This document shows, one piece after another, positions 55,385 through 63,710 of a DNA stretch of 64,000 nt. The stretch comes from Swaminathania salitolerans. GTDB taxonomy: Bacteria > Pseudomonadota > Alphaproteobacteria > Acetobacterales > Acetobacteraceae. The stretch's first letter is position 1. Each line of letters starts with the position of its first letter. The position numbers and the translations under genes were made by a program. The DNA is taken from contig NZ_BJVC01000002.1 in the NCBI RefSeq assembly GCF_007988945.1, forward strand, positions 62,001 through 126,000, in the 5' to 3' direction. Under the pieces are notes generated by a model that saw only the letters and a program-made list of their open reading frames with translations, did no database searches and was not told the DNA's origin.

Positions 55385-57597
55385 GAGACCTGTTCCACAA
55401 AATGGGCCATGATGCGTTTTTCACCTGCCTTTTCGAAATTGATATGAAGCCGGTCGCCCTCGACTTCGAGGACCGTTCCATAACCGAACTTCTGATGGAA
55501 AACACGCGTGCCGACAGGGAGCGGCGCGGCAATCTCCTCCCTGACATCGGTCAGTTTCCTGAAGGGGCGTGTCGTTCCCCGGATGGGGCCGTTGGCGAAA
55601 ACCGAGTTCCGGGCGGTGAGCTGTATCCGTTCCTGAAGCGCCTGGCCGCTCTGCTCGATCGCGTCGTCCGGTATTTCGGCGATGAAACGGCTGGGGATCG
55701 AATCCTGCCAGTTCGCGTAGATCCGCCGCCGTGCGGCGTGGAGAATGACGGCACGGCGGCGGGCTCGCGTGATGCCTACATAGGCAAGACGCCGTTCTTC
55801 CTCGAGGCTCTTGAGCCCCCCCTCATCGAGGCTGCGCTGCGACGGAAAGACGCCCTCTTCCCAGCCGGGCAGGAAGACCGTATCGAATTCCAGTCCCTTG
55901 GCGCCGTGAAGGGTCATCAGACTGACCGTGTCGGAACTGGCCTGATCCTCCGTCTCGGTCACGAGAGCGACATGCTCGAGAAATCCTTCGAGCGTGCCGA
56001 AATCGCCGATCGCCCGCAGCAGCTCCTTGATGTTGTCCAGCCTTCCCGGGGCTTCCGGAGAGCGGTCGTCCCGCCACATCTGCAGATAACCGCTCTCTTC
56101 GAGCAGCATCTCCATGGCCACGACATGCCCCTCCCGTTCGCGCAGCGCGCGCGCGCGCTCGAACGCATCCATGAGTGTCGCGAGCGCCTCTCGCTGCTTG
56201 CCCTTGAGGGCACCCGTCTCGAGCGCATGAAGCACGCCAGCAGCGAGGGGCGCACCGATCCCGCGTGCCGTATGGTGGAGCTTCTGCAACCCGGCGGCGC
56301 CGATTCCGCGTTTGGGAACGTTGACGATACGTTCGAAGGCGAGGTCGTCCGCAGGCTGGACCAGCACCCGCATATAGGCCATCGCATCGCGGATTTCCGC
56401 GCGCTCGTAGAAACGCAATCCTCCCACGACGCGATAAGGCAGGCCAAGGGTCAGGAAGCGCTCTTCGAAGGGACGTGTCTGAAATCCCGCACGCATCAGG
56501 ATGGCAATCTGGGACAGGGGATGCCCCTCCGCGCGCAGGCGCTCGATCGCTCCGGCGGCAATGCGGGCCTCTTCGTCGGAATCCCAGACGCTGATGACCT
56601 GAACCTTCTCGCCCCGGGCATCGTCGCTTCCCGGACGCAGGGTCTTGCCGAGCCGGTCGGCATTATGGGCGATGAGGCCGGAAGCCGCGCGCAGGATCTG
56701 CGCGGTCGAGCGATAATTGCGCTCGAGGCGAACGACTCTGGCGCCCGGAAAATCCTTCTCGAAGCGCAGGATGTTTTCGACCTCGGCACCGCGCCACGAA
56801 TAGATGGACTGGTCGTCATCGCCGACACAGGCGATGTTGGGCGCGCCCTCCGGACGTTTGGCCAGAAGACGAAGCCAGAGATACTGGATCGTGTTCGTAT
56901 CCTGATATTCGTCGACGAGAATATAGCGAAACAGACGGTGGTACTGCGCGAGCACATCGGGCTGGGTGCGCAATATCTCGAGCATGTGAAGCATCAGATC
57001 GCCGAAATCGCACGCATTGACGGCGCGCAGACGCTCCTGATAGGCGGCGTAGAGCGCCCGGGCGTGTCCGGCTGCGAAATCCGTGTCTTCGGCAGGCGTC
57101 ACCTGCGCGGGTGTCAGACCCCGATCCTTCCAGCGCTGGAAGACGCCGAGCAATCCCTGCGGAGGCCAGCGCTTGGTGTCGATACGATAGGGCTCCATGA
57201 TCTGCCTGACCAGACGAAGCTGATCGTCCGTATCCAGAATCGTGAACCCTGTCGTCAGTCCGACATATTCGGCATGGCGACGCAGCATTCTGGCGCAAAG
57301 CGCGTGAAAGGTGCCGAGCCAAAGCCCGTCGATGGTCTCGCCGAGCAATGCCGCAACACGCTCGCGCATCTCCCGCGCGGCCTTGTTGGTGAATGTCACG
57401 GCAAGGATCTGCCATGGGCGGGCCCGGCCATTCAGGAGAATATGGGCAAAGCGCGTCGTGAGGACGCGTGTCTTGCCTGTTCCGGCTCCAGCCAGGATCA
57501 GGAGCGGTCCCTCCGTCGTCTCGATGGCTTCCCGCTGCTCGGGATTGAGCCGGTCGAGATAATCGGGGGAAGGGGAAGAGATAGGGGATTGCGTCAC
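55381..57597 (-). CDS. uvrD: UvrD/PcrA-type DNA helicase
   Basis: A 738-residue superfamily 1 helicase starting at GTG 57597. LNPEQREAIETTEGPLLILAGAGTGKTRVL contains the Q motif and Walker A. Motifs follow in order: AVTFTNKAAREMRER (Ia), ILVDEYQDTNTIQ (II), CVGDDDQSIYSWRGA (III), NYRSTAQIL (IV), MTLHGAKGLEFDTVFL (V) and RLAYVGITRARR (VI). The C-terminus has a Tudor-like FHQKFGYGTVLEVEGDRLHINFEKAG, as in PcrA/UvrD. It acts in nucleotide excision and mismatch repair. Its start lies only 27 bases from the divergent RadC-like gene. Confidence 0.95.
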   Translation of the reverse strand: MTQSPISSPSPDYLDRLNPEQREAIETTEGPLLILAGAGTGKTRVLTTRFAHILLNGRARPWQILAVTFTNKAAREMRERVAALLGETIDGLWLGTFHALCARMLRRHAEYVGLTTGFTILDTDDQLRLVRQIMEPYRIDTKRWPPQGLLGVFQRWKDRGLTPAQVTPAEDTDFAAGHARALYAAYQERLRAVNACDFGDLMLHMLEILRTQPDVLAQYHRLFRYILVDEYQDTNTIQYLWLRLLAKRPEGAPNIACVGDDDQSIYSWRGAEVENILRFEKDFPGARVVRLERNYRSTAQILRAASGLIAHNADRLGKTLRPGSDDARGEKVQVISVWDSDEEARIAAGAIERLRAEGHPLSQIAILMRAGFQTRPFEERFLTLGLPYRVVGGLRFYERAEIRDAMAYMRVLVQPADDLAFERIVNVPKRGIGAAGLQKLHHTARGIGAPLAAGVLHALETGALKGKQREALATLMDAFERARALREREGHVVAMEMLLEESGYLQMWRDDRSPEAPGRLDNIKELLRAIGDFGTLEGFLEHVALVTETEDQASSDTVSLMTLHGAKGLEFDTVFLPGWEEGVFPSQRSLDEGGLKSLEEERRLAYVGITRARRRAVILHAARRRIYANWQDSIPSRFIAEIPDDAIEQSGQALQERIQLTARNSVFANGPIRGTTRPFRKLTDVREEIAAPLPVGTRVFHQKFGYGTVLEVEGDRLHINFEKAGEKRIMAHFVEQVS

Positions 57598-57624
57598 GGC
57601 TTCGGTATAGAATGTAATGCGGCC

Positions 57625-58464
57625 ATGGCCAAATCCTCATTTCCTTCCAAGCGGAAACCCCGGAACGGAAACGCTCCAGCCGGAAGCGCCGGGGAGGATA
57701 GCGGGGCTGGCGGTGCGATGACGCCACCAGCCGCCTTGAGGGATGCTTCCACAAAATGGGCATCTGCGAGAGGGACCGCTGTGAAGGGGACCGCTGTGAG
57801 GGGGGCCGGTCTCACGGGGGCGCAGGGCCATCGGGGGCGAATGCGCGCACGGCTCTTCCGTTATGGCGCAGCGAGCCTCGCCGATTACGAATTGCTGGAA
57901 ATGCTGCTCTTCCACACGATTCCGCGGCGGGATACCAAACCCCTCGCCAAGAGCCTCATGCATCGTTTCGGCAGTCTCCTGGCGGTGTTCCGTGCGACCG
58001 CGCGCGAGCTGGGCGCGTTGGGGCTGAACGACCGCTCGGTGCGCATACTCATGTTTCCGGCCATCATCGCCGAGCGACTGGCGCTTTCTGAGGCGCGTCG
58101 CCGTCCGCGGCTGGGAGACTGGGAGCAGCTGAGCACCTATCTGGCCGAGGTGATGACGAATGCCGTTCCGGACCGGTTCCGGCTCCTCTATCTAGACAAT
58201 CGCAACCGTCTTCTGGCGGATGAGCCCGTCGACGATCTGACGAATACCGCGCCGGTCTTCCGGCGGGCGCTTGCCCTGCAGGCCGTTGCCTTCATTGGAG
58301 TGCAGAAGACGCTTGCACCGCTTCATCTGCCGACGTCGCCCCTGCGCCTGTTCGCTCAGCGCCTGAGCGAGGAATCGGCGGCGCTGGCCATGATCCTCCA
58401 CGATGTCGTCGTGGTCAGCGAAAGGCGCCCGCCGCTCAGCCTGCGGCGCAAGGGCCTTTTTTGA
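57625..58464 (+). CDS. RadC-family protein lacking the JAMM metal motif
   Basis: Up to 279 residues from ATG 57625; the first 70 are low-complexity with a 16-base direct repeat encoding GTAVKGTAVRG, so a later start (57718 or 57841) is possible. The UPF0758 N-terminal domain is clear: HRGRMRARLFRYGAASLADYELLEMLLFHTIPRRDTKPLAKSLMHRFGSL. The C-terminal MPN-like part keeps FRLLYLDNRNRLLADEPV. However, it has DDLTNTAPVFRRALALQAVAFIGVQ where canonical RadC has the HTPVYPRE block, and no HNHPSGD. A metallo-isopeptidase activity is therefore unlikely. Divergent from uvrD. Confidence 0.75.
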   Translation: MAKSSFPSKRKPRNGNAPAGSAGEDSGAGGAMTPPAALRDASTKWASARGTAVKGTAVRGAGLTGAQGHRGRMRARLFRYGAASLADYELLEMLLFHTIPRRDTKPLAKSLMHRFGSLLAVFRATARELGALGLNDRSVRILMFPAIIAERLALSEARRRPRLGDWEQLSTYLAEVMTNAVPDRFRLLYLDNRNRLLADEPVDDLTNTAPVFRRALALQAVAFIGVQKTLAPLHLPTSPLRLFAQRLSEESAALAMILHDVVVVSERRPPLSLRRKGLF

Positions 58465-58524
58465 CCCCGGGCTTCCCGCGCGCATCGGGGGAGCGCGCCC
58501 CGGGATCGGAAGGTTGCGCGACGA

Positions 58525-59226
58525 TCAGGCCGGATGGCGGGAGAGCGCCTCGAACTGGCCGATGATGGCATCGCCGAGCGCCCCGGGCGTCTCAACCAGC
58601 ATATCGGCACCCGCGGCGGTCAGCTCCGCGGCGCCGCCATATCCCCACAACACGCCAAGACCGCGTATCTGATTGGCATGGGCGCCGCTGATATCGAAGC
58701 GCCGGTCGCCGATCATGAGCGTACGCCGCGGCGTGAGACCGTATTCGCTCGCGATCCGCGCGATCATCTCGGGTTTTTCGCCGCCGCTATCGTCATCTCC
58801 GGCACCACAGATCGCCTCGAAGCATGAATCGAGACCGTGTTGTTCGAGAATCTGTCGCGCAAGGGAGGCGGGCTTGGATGTCGCCGTGAAAATGCGGATC
58901 GCGCTGTCTTTGAGGGTTCGGAGGAGGCGATCCATCTCCGGGAATACCGGGGTCAGGAAACGCCCCCGCTCCGCGTAGAAATGCCGGTAGAGCGCGATCG
59001 CTTCTGCCACGCGTCGGTCGCCATACGCACCGATGACTTCCTCCATGAGCTCGGCCAGCGGCGGCCCGACGACCCAGGTGAGATCGATCTGCGGGTCGGG
59101 CGTATGGCCGAGCGCGGCGATGACGGCATGAAGGGTGCTGACGATACCGACCCGGGAGTCGATGATCGTGCCATCGAGATCGAAAAGGAGAGCGCAGGCG
59201 CTCGAATAACCGGAAAAATCTGACAT
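58525..59226 (-). CDS. HAD-family phosphatase, phosphoglycolate-phosphatase-like
   Basis: A 233-residue haloacid-dehalogenase hydrolase. Motif I is LLFDLDGTIID (about 13-23), motif II is IRIFTATSKP, motif III Lys lies in GGEKPEMIARI, and motif IV is LMIGDRRFDISGAHAN. The helical cap with PLAELMEEVIG fits the Gph/PpaX subgroup. The substrate is not certain. It sits leftward between two rightward RadC-family genes, 29 bases from the second. Confidence 0.87.
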   Translation of the reverse strand: MSDFSGYSSACALLFDLDGTIIDSRVGIVSTLHAVIAALGHTPDPQIDLTWVVGPPLAELMEEVIGAYGDRRVAEAIALYRHFYAERGRFLTPVFPEMDRLLRTLKDSAIRIFTATSKPASLARQILEQHGLDSCFEAICGAGDDDSGGEKPEMIARIASEYGLTPRRTLMIGDRRFDISGAHANQIRGLGVLWGYGGAAELTAAGADMLVETPGALGDAIIGQFEALSRHPA

Positions 59227-59255
59227 AAGTCACCGAAGGAGGAGGATGGACGATC

Positions 59256-60032
59256 GTGCAGGAAGAAAACCGTGTCGAAAAGCGTAAGCGTTCCGGAACG
59301 CGAAACAGGCGCACCCGATCCCGGGCACCGGATGTCGCGGAAGCGGATGAGACGTTATCCGTAACCGATTGGGCCGAGCTGCCGCATCGGGCGCTCATGG
59401 CCGGTCATGGGCAGGTTCTCTCCGACGAGGCGTTGCTGGGGTTGTTCGCGGAGGCGATCGGTGTGGCAGGAGAGAGGGGCGAAACCCTCGCTCGGGTTCT
59501 GCATACCCGTTTCGGTTCCCTTGCCAGTGTCTTCGCTGCCGACACACGGGCGCTGCAGGGTATGAAGCCGATGGACGGCACGACGATCGCGGCCATCCGC
59601 CTTCTGCACGAAGCGGCCTTGCGTTACGGGCGCGCGCTCATGGGGCGGGACGATATACTCTCCAACAGGAAGACGACGCTCGATTATCTTTTCTCCCGCC
59701 TCGCACGCGAAAGCGTCGAGCAGTTTCTTGTCCTGTTTCTCGACGGATCCAACAGGCTGATCGCCGAGGAAACCCAGACCCGTGGGACCGTCAACCACAC
59801 GCCGGTCTACCCGCGAGAGGTCGCGCGCCGGGCCATGGAGCTCGGCGCGCACCGGATCATACTCGTTCATAATCATCCCAGCGGCGATCCGACCCCTTCC
59901 CGCGAGGATATCGCCATGACCCGCGATGTCTCCAGAGCGCTCGCGCTCATCGAGGTCGGGATCGCGGATCACATCATCATCGGCAACGGCGCCCATATGA
60001 GCTTCAGGGACTCAGGGCTCCTCGATCCGTGA
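59256..60032 (+). CDS. radC: RadC-family (JAB/MPN) protein
   Basis: A 258-residue protein from GTG 59256 with GGAGGAGG upstream. After a basic N-terminal tail (KRKRSGTRNRRTRSR), a short UPF0758 helix-hairpin region covers LLGLFAEAIG to LHTRFGSLASVF. The C-terminal MPN domain is complete: LFLDGSNRLIAEETQTRGTV, NHTPVYPREVARRAMELGA and the JAMM motif HNHPSGDPTPSREDI, ending DHIIIGNG. Despite the RadC name, a direct repair role is doubtful in this family. Its 3' end overlaps the end of purK by 21 bases. Confidence 0.92.
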   Translation: MQEENRVEKRKRSGTRNRRTRSRAPDVAEADETLSVTDWAELPHRALMAGHGQVLSDEALLGLFAEAIGVAGERGETLARVLHTRFGSLASVFAADTRALQGMKPMDGTTIAAIRLLHEAALRYGRALMGRDDILSNRKTTLDYLFSRLARESVEQFLVLFLDGSNRLIAEETQTRGTVNHTPVYPREVARRAMELGAHRIILVHNHPSGDPTPSREDIAMTRDVSRALALIEVGIADHIIIGNGAHMSFRDSGLLDP

Positions 60033-61157
60033 GAAGAGACGGTCGAACCGCTCTTCCAGCCCATAGCTGCCGGGCAGGGCCCCCAGCGGGAAGAGCGCAT
60101 TGACGTGTCCCATCTTGCGCCCCTCGCGCCATTCAGACTTGCCATAGAGATGCAGCGCAAGACCCGGCTCCTGCAGGGCAGGCGGGCAGGCCGCCAACCC
60201 CTGCGGTCCGATCAGGTTCTTCATCGCGGCATCGCTGTGACGATAGGGATCGGGCAGGGGAAGCCCGGCCACTGCACGGATATGCATCTCGAACTGATCG
60301 ACGACGCAGGCATCCATCGTCCAGTGTCCCGAGTTGTGGGGGCGGGGGGCGATCTCGTTGACGAGAAGTGTCCCCTGCGCCGTGACGAACATCTCGACCC
60401 CCAGCAGACCGATCAGATCGAGCGCCCCGGCAACGCGCCGGGCCAGATCCTGCGCCTTGTGGGCGAGATCGACGGGGATGCGCGCCGGAGCGAGGCTGAG
60501 ATCGAGAATGCCGTCCTTGTGCTGGTTCTCGGTCACGGCAAAGCTCTGGACGGCGCCGAGGGCGTTGCGCGCCACCATCACGCTCAGTTCGCAGGCGAAA
60601 TCGACATAACCCTCGGCGATCAGCGGGTAGGGGAGCTCGGCCTCGAGTGCCTCGAGCATTGCACGATCGGCGATCCGGAACTGGCCCTTGCCGTCATAGC
60701 CGAAGCGGGTCGTCTTGAGGAGAAAGGGGAAACCGAGCGTCTCTGCCGCCATGGCGAGATGAGAGCGATCCGGAACGGAATGGAACGGTGCGACGGCGAT
60801 GTCATGTGCGGCGAGAAAGCTCTTCTCCCGGACGCGGTCCTGGCTGATGGCGAGAATGGCGCCGGAGGGATGCACAGGGCGCAGGGAGGAGAGAATGTCC
60901 AGCCCTCCGGCAGAGATATTCTCGAACTCGAAGGTGATCGCATCCACGCTTTCGGCAAAGCGCCGCAGGATTTCCGGGTCGTCATAGGCGCCGACGGTCG
61001 TCCGGCGTGCAACGTCGCCTGCCGGCGGGTCGGATTCCGCGCTGAGGATATGCACGTTGAAACCGAGCCGCGCTGCTGCCATTGCGGACATGCGCCCCAG
61101 CTGGCCGCCGCCGATAATCCCGAGCGTCGCCCCGACCGGCAGTGTCGCTGCCGTCAT
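60012..61157 (-). CDS. purK: 5-(carboxyamino)imidazole ribonucleotide synthase
   Basis: A 381-residue ATP-grasp enzyme of purine synthesis (AIR + bicarbonate + ATP to N5-CAIR). N-terminus [26 protein letters not shown]-grasp parts [20 protein letters not shown] and [43 protein letters not shown] is the diagnostic PurK block. The start overlaps the purE stop as ATGA, so the two are coupled. Confidence 0.95.
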   Translation of the reverse strand: MTAATLPVGATLGIIGGGQLGRMSAMAAARLGFNVHILSAESDPPAGDVARRTTVGAYDDPEILRRFAESVDAITFEFENISAGGLDILSSLRPVHPSGAILAISQDRVREKSFLAAHDIAVAPFHSVPDRSHLAMAAETLGFPFLLKTTRFGYDGKGQFRIADRAMLEALEAELPYPLIAEGYVDFACELSVMVARNALGAVQSFAVTENQHKDGILDLSLAPARIPVDLAHKAQDLARRVAGALDLIGLLGVEMFVTAQGTLLVNEIAPRPHNSGHWTMDACVVDQFEMHIRAVAGLPLPDPYRHSDAAMKNLIGPQGLAACPPALQEPGLALHLYGKSEWREGRKMGHVNALFPLGALPGSYGLEERFDRLFSRIEEP

Positions 61158-61681
61158 GATTTGGGGGTATCCGCCACCGCCGCCGTCTGCATGGCGCGCC
61201 AGGTCTCGAGCCGGGTGGCGAGATCGGGATCCGAGAGCGAGAGAATCGAAGCCGCGAGCAGGGCGGCATTGATGGCACCGGCCTTGCCGATCGCAAGCGT
61301 TCCCACGGGCACGCCCCCGGGCATCTGGACGATCGACAGAAGCGAATCCATGCCCTTGAGCGCATGGGACTCCACGGGAACTCCCAGAACCGGCAGCGTC
61401 GTCCAGGCGGAAACCATGCCCGGAAGATGAGCGGCCCCCCCGGCACCGGCGATAATCACGCCGAGCCCGCGCGTACGCGCCGATTTCGCGTAATCGGCCA
61501 GACGGTCCGGGGTGCGATGGGCGGAGACGATCCGGGTCTCGAAACCGATTTCGAGCTCGCCGAGCTTCTCCGCGGCATGGATCATGGTCGCCCAGTCCGA
61601 CTGGCTCCCCATGATGATGCCGACGCCCGGGGTGCCGGTCGTATTCGTCGCCTCGTTATAGGCATCGAGTTCTTCGCTCAT
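61154..61681 (-). CDS. purE: N5-carboxyaminoimidazole ribonucleotide mutase
   Basis: A 175-residue class I PurE converting N5-CAIR to CAIR. Core motifs: [36 protein letters not shown] and [19 protein letters not shown] (phosphate/substrate site), then [37 protein letters not shown] short hydrophilic N-terminal extension of about 17 residues precedes the domain. One base separates it from the DUF465 gene upstream. Confidence 0.95.
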   Translation of the reverse strand: MSEELDAYNEATNTTGTPGVGIIMGSQSDWATMIHAAEKLGELEIGFETRIVSAHRTPDRLADYAKSARTRGLGVIIAGAGGAAHLPGMVSAWTTLPVLGVPVESHALKGMDSLLSIVQMPGGVPVGTLAIGKAGAINAALLAASILSLSDPDLATRLETWRAMQTAAVADTPKS

Positions 61682-61682
61682 G

Positions 61683-61883
61683 TCAGGCTATGTCGTCCGG
61701 AATGAGGCGGTTTTCGAGAAAATTGATCTCGTCCTTGAGGAGGAGTTTTCTTTTCTTGAGCCGCTGAAGTTGCAACTGGTTCAGCGGATGCAGAACCAGT
61801 CGATCGATAACGGTATCGAGATCCCTGTGCTCGCTGCGGAGCTCATGCAATCGGCGAAGCATGATTTGTTGATCGACGAGCAT
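61683..61883 (-). CDS. DUF465 (YdcH) family small protein
   Basis: A 66-residue helical protein. [19 protein letters not shown] followed by [30 protein letters not shown] is the DUF465 consensus: two amphipathic helices, the second highly basic and ending with KD-I-LE. Function is unknown; the family is common in alphaproteobacteria and often sits with purE. Likely cotranscribed with purEK. Confidence 0.87.
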   Translation of the reverse strand: MLVDQQIMLRRLHELRSEHRDLDTVIDRLVLHPLNQLQLQRLKKRKLLLKDEINFLENRLIPDDIA

Positions 61884-61963
61884 TCAGAATCATCCCGCTT
61901 CAATAGGCGCCACCGGCGATCGACTGTTCTTACAGCAGCGCCGGGGCGGGAGCCATATCCGTC

Positions 61964-62548
61964 TCAGATTTCGCCTTCGTCGAGATCCGCGGGTTCTGCC
62001 ACGACGGGAACCGCATGGCCTTCGCGGGCGAGGCGTTCATTGGCGGTATGGACGGCGGCATTGAGATCGGTCTGGCTGCACAGGCCGAGAATGACCGGAT
62101 CGCGCGGCTTGATGTTCGCGCTGTTCCAGTGCTGGCGGTCTCTCACCTTGGCGATGGTGTCCTTGGTCGTGCCCAGAAGCTTGATGATCTGCAGCTCGGA
62201 AAGCTGGGGAAACTGACGCAGAACGAAGGCGATGGCATCGGGACGGTCGTTGCGCCGGGCGATCGGCGTGTAGCGTGCACCCTTGGCGCGCCGCGCGACC
62301 GGGTTGGCCTTTGCGGAAAGCTTGAGGCGCAGCTCCGGGTTGCCTTCACAACGCGTGATCTGCTCCTGCGTGAGCTGGTTGTTCTTGACCGGATCGTATC
62401 CGTTGATACCCGCAGCGACCTCACCATCGGCAATTGCCTGGACCTCGAGCGGATGCATGCCGCAGAATTCGGCGATCTGTGTGAAGGTGAGGGCGGTTTT
62501 GTCGATAAGCCAGACTGCAGTGGCTTTCGGCATCAGCGGCAAGGTCAT
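61964..62548 (-). CDS. trcR: TrcR-type cell-cycle regulator (DUF1013)
   Basis: A 194-residue protein beginning at ATG 62548 with AGGA ten bases upstream. Starts ATAVWLIDKTALTFTQIAEFCGMHPLEVQAIADGEVA, then GYDPVKNNQLTQEQITRCE and RNDRPDAIAFVLRQFPQLSELQIIKLLGTTKDTIAKVR. This is the DUF1013 family, highly conserved in alphaproteobacteria, described as the cell-cycle transcription factor TrcR. Two helix-turn-helix-like segments are visible. Symbol given by family. Confidence 0.88.
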   Translation of the reverse strand: MTLPLMPKATAVWLIDKTALTFTQIAEFCGMHPLEVQAIADGEVAAGINGYDPVKNNQLTQEQITRCEGNPELRLKLSAKANPVARRAKGARYTPIARRNDRPDAIAFVLRQFPQLSELQIIKLLGTTKDTIAKVRDRQHWNSANIKPRDPVILGLCSQTDLNAAVHTANERLAREGHAVPVVAEPADLDEGEI

Positions 62549-62820
62549 GTTCGGTCTATCCTGCGAGGGGAGCAGCGCTCCAGCAGGCACCGATTGACTT
62601 GTCGACCCGGAAAGGAAGCCGGGAGATCTGCGCGGCACCTGCTGGATGCATTGCAAAGCTGCCATGAGATATGGTCCGAGCGAGCGGGAGGGGTCAAGCC
62701 CCTCGCGCAAAAAACCACCCTGACCCGGCAGGATCGGCCCGGGGAACCGGCCCGCCAGACTTGCCCGAAGACCTGGCGCGAGCTTCCGGCCCGGGGAACC
62801 CGGACCGGGAGGCCGACGCA

Positions 62821-63318
62821 TCAGGCGGCGCGATCGAGACCCTGGCCGTGAGGGCGGTGCTCCGGGGGTGGCGCGTGCGGCGTTGCGGGTGAGGCACGAC
62901 CCGTCGCAATGGGGATCCGTCTCGGCTTGAGCGCCTCGGGCGTAAGTTGACGCACGGATACGGTGAGAAGACCGTTATCCATTTCCGCGCCCGTGACCTC
63001 GATATGATCGGCAAGGGCGAAGCGTCGCTCGAAGGCGCGCGTCGCAATCCCGCGATGGAGCACCTCGGTGTCGCCAATCGCGCGGGGAACGCTCCCCTTG
63101 ATGACGAGCTGGTTCTCGGCGAGATAGACATCGACATCGTCGGGACCGAAACCGGCCAGCGCCATGGTCAGGCGATAGGTCTCGTCCGGGGCTTTTTCGA
63201 TATTGTAGGGGGGATAGCTCGCATGAGCGGGCGCATTGGTCACGGCATCATCGACGAGGCGTGCCAGTCGGTCGAAGCCGATGGCCGAGCGAAGAAGCGG
63301 TGCGAAATCGTAGGACAT
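62821..63318 (-). CDS. Small heat-shock protein, Hsp20/IbpA family
   Basis: A 165-residue sHSP. N-terminus YDFAPLLRSAIGFDRLARLVDDA; alpha-crystallin domain from YPPYNIEKAPDETYRLTMALAGF through VLHRGIATRAFERRFALADHIEV to DNGLLTVSVRQLTPEA (about 36-128). The C-terminal tail is long, with KPRRIPI as the I-x-I/V-like anchor and a disordered Pro/His-rich end. ATP-independent holdase. The leader carries ROSE-like structure and a candidate heat-shock promoter. Confidence 0.93.
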   Translation of the reverse strand: MSYDFAPLLRSAIGFDRLARLVDDAVTNAPAHASYPPYNIEKAPDETYRLTMALAGFGPDDVDVYLAENQLVIKGSVPRAIGDTEVLHRGIATRAFERRFALADHIEVTGAEMDNGLLTVSVRQLTPEALKPRRIPIATGRASPATPHAPPPEHRPHGQGLDRAA

Positions 63319-63416
63319 GGTGAACCTCCTTCAAAGGCAGATCCGGCGCCTCGTCTCCGAATGGGCAGACGCAGCGCCTGAGTGTCATGTCATGACCCCT
63401 GGGGCATCGTGACATG
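63319..63416 (-). promoter_or_regulatory. ROSE-like RNA thermometer in the hsp20 leader
   Basis: The minus-strand leader can form three stem-loops in a row. First, CATGTCA/TGACATG (63386-63416). Second, GGCGC-TG-CGTCT with AGACG-AG-GCGCC (63345-63378). Third, TCT-G-CCTT closing on AAGG-AGG (63325-63341), which hides the ribosome site AAGGAGG, six bases from the ATG. The unpaired G opposite the ribosome site is the known ROSE hallmark. The canonical UYGCU string is not exact (CUGCC), so this is a close variant. Confidence 0.6.
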
Positions 63417-63422
63417 AAATTC

Positions 63423-63450
63423 ATTTAGGATCGTTCCCGGTCCAGACAAG
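63423..63450 (-). promoter_or_regulatory. Candidate sigma32 promoter for hsp20
   Basis: On the minus strand CTTGTC (63450-63445) and CTAAAT (63428-63423) are 16 bases apart, close to the alphaproteobacterial heat-shock pattern CTTG...CYTAT. Transcription would start just before the ROSE-like leader. Motif match only. Confidence 0.4.
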
Positions 63451-63476
63451 GACCGGAGAAGGAGGTCTGGCGGTTT

Positions 63477-63710
63477 TTACTTCTTGGCCGCGCGCGAACC
63501 GATTCCGGCGAAGCGCTTGTTGAACTTCGCGACCTGGCCGCCCGTATCGAGCATGCGCTGCACGCCGGTCCATGCGGGGTGCGACTTCGGATCGACATCG
63601 AGGCGGAGCGTATCGCCAGCCTTGCCGTAGCAGGAGCGCGTGGTGAACTCGGTGCCATCGGTCATGATGATCGTGATTTCGTGGTATTCGGGATGAATGC
63701 CGGATTTCAT
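63477..63710 (-). CDS. rpmE: 50S ribosomal protein L31
   Basis: A 77-residue L31. ATG 63710 with AAGGA upstream; upstream codons in frame are not coding. Motifs [31 protein letters not shown] and [13 protein letters not shown] fit L31. The zinc-binding CxxC pairs of the E. coli form are replaced (MTDG, PKSH); a single Cys remains in RSCYGKAG. This is the zinc-independent variant usual in alphaproteobacteria. Confidence 0.94.
   Translation of the reverse strand: MKSGIHPEYHEITIIMTDGTEFTTRSCYGKAGDTLRLDVDPKSHPAWTGVQRMLDTGGQVAKFNKRFAGIGSRAAKK

Noticed and set aside
55354-57624. Long plus-strand extension upstream of the RadC-like gene
   Set aside because: It is the antisense of uvrD; real RadC similarity begins only after 57625.
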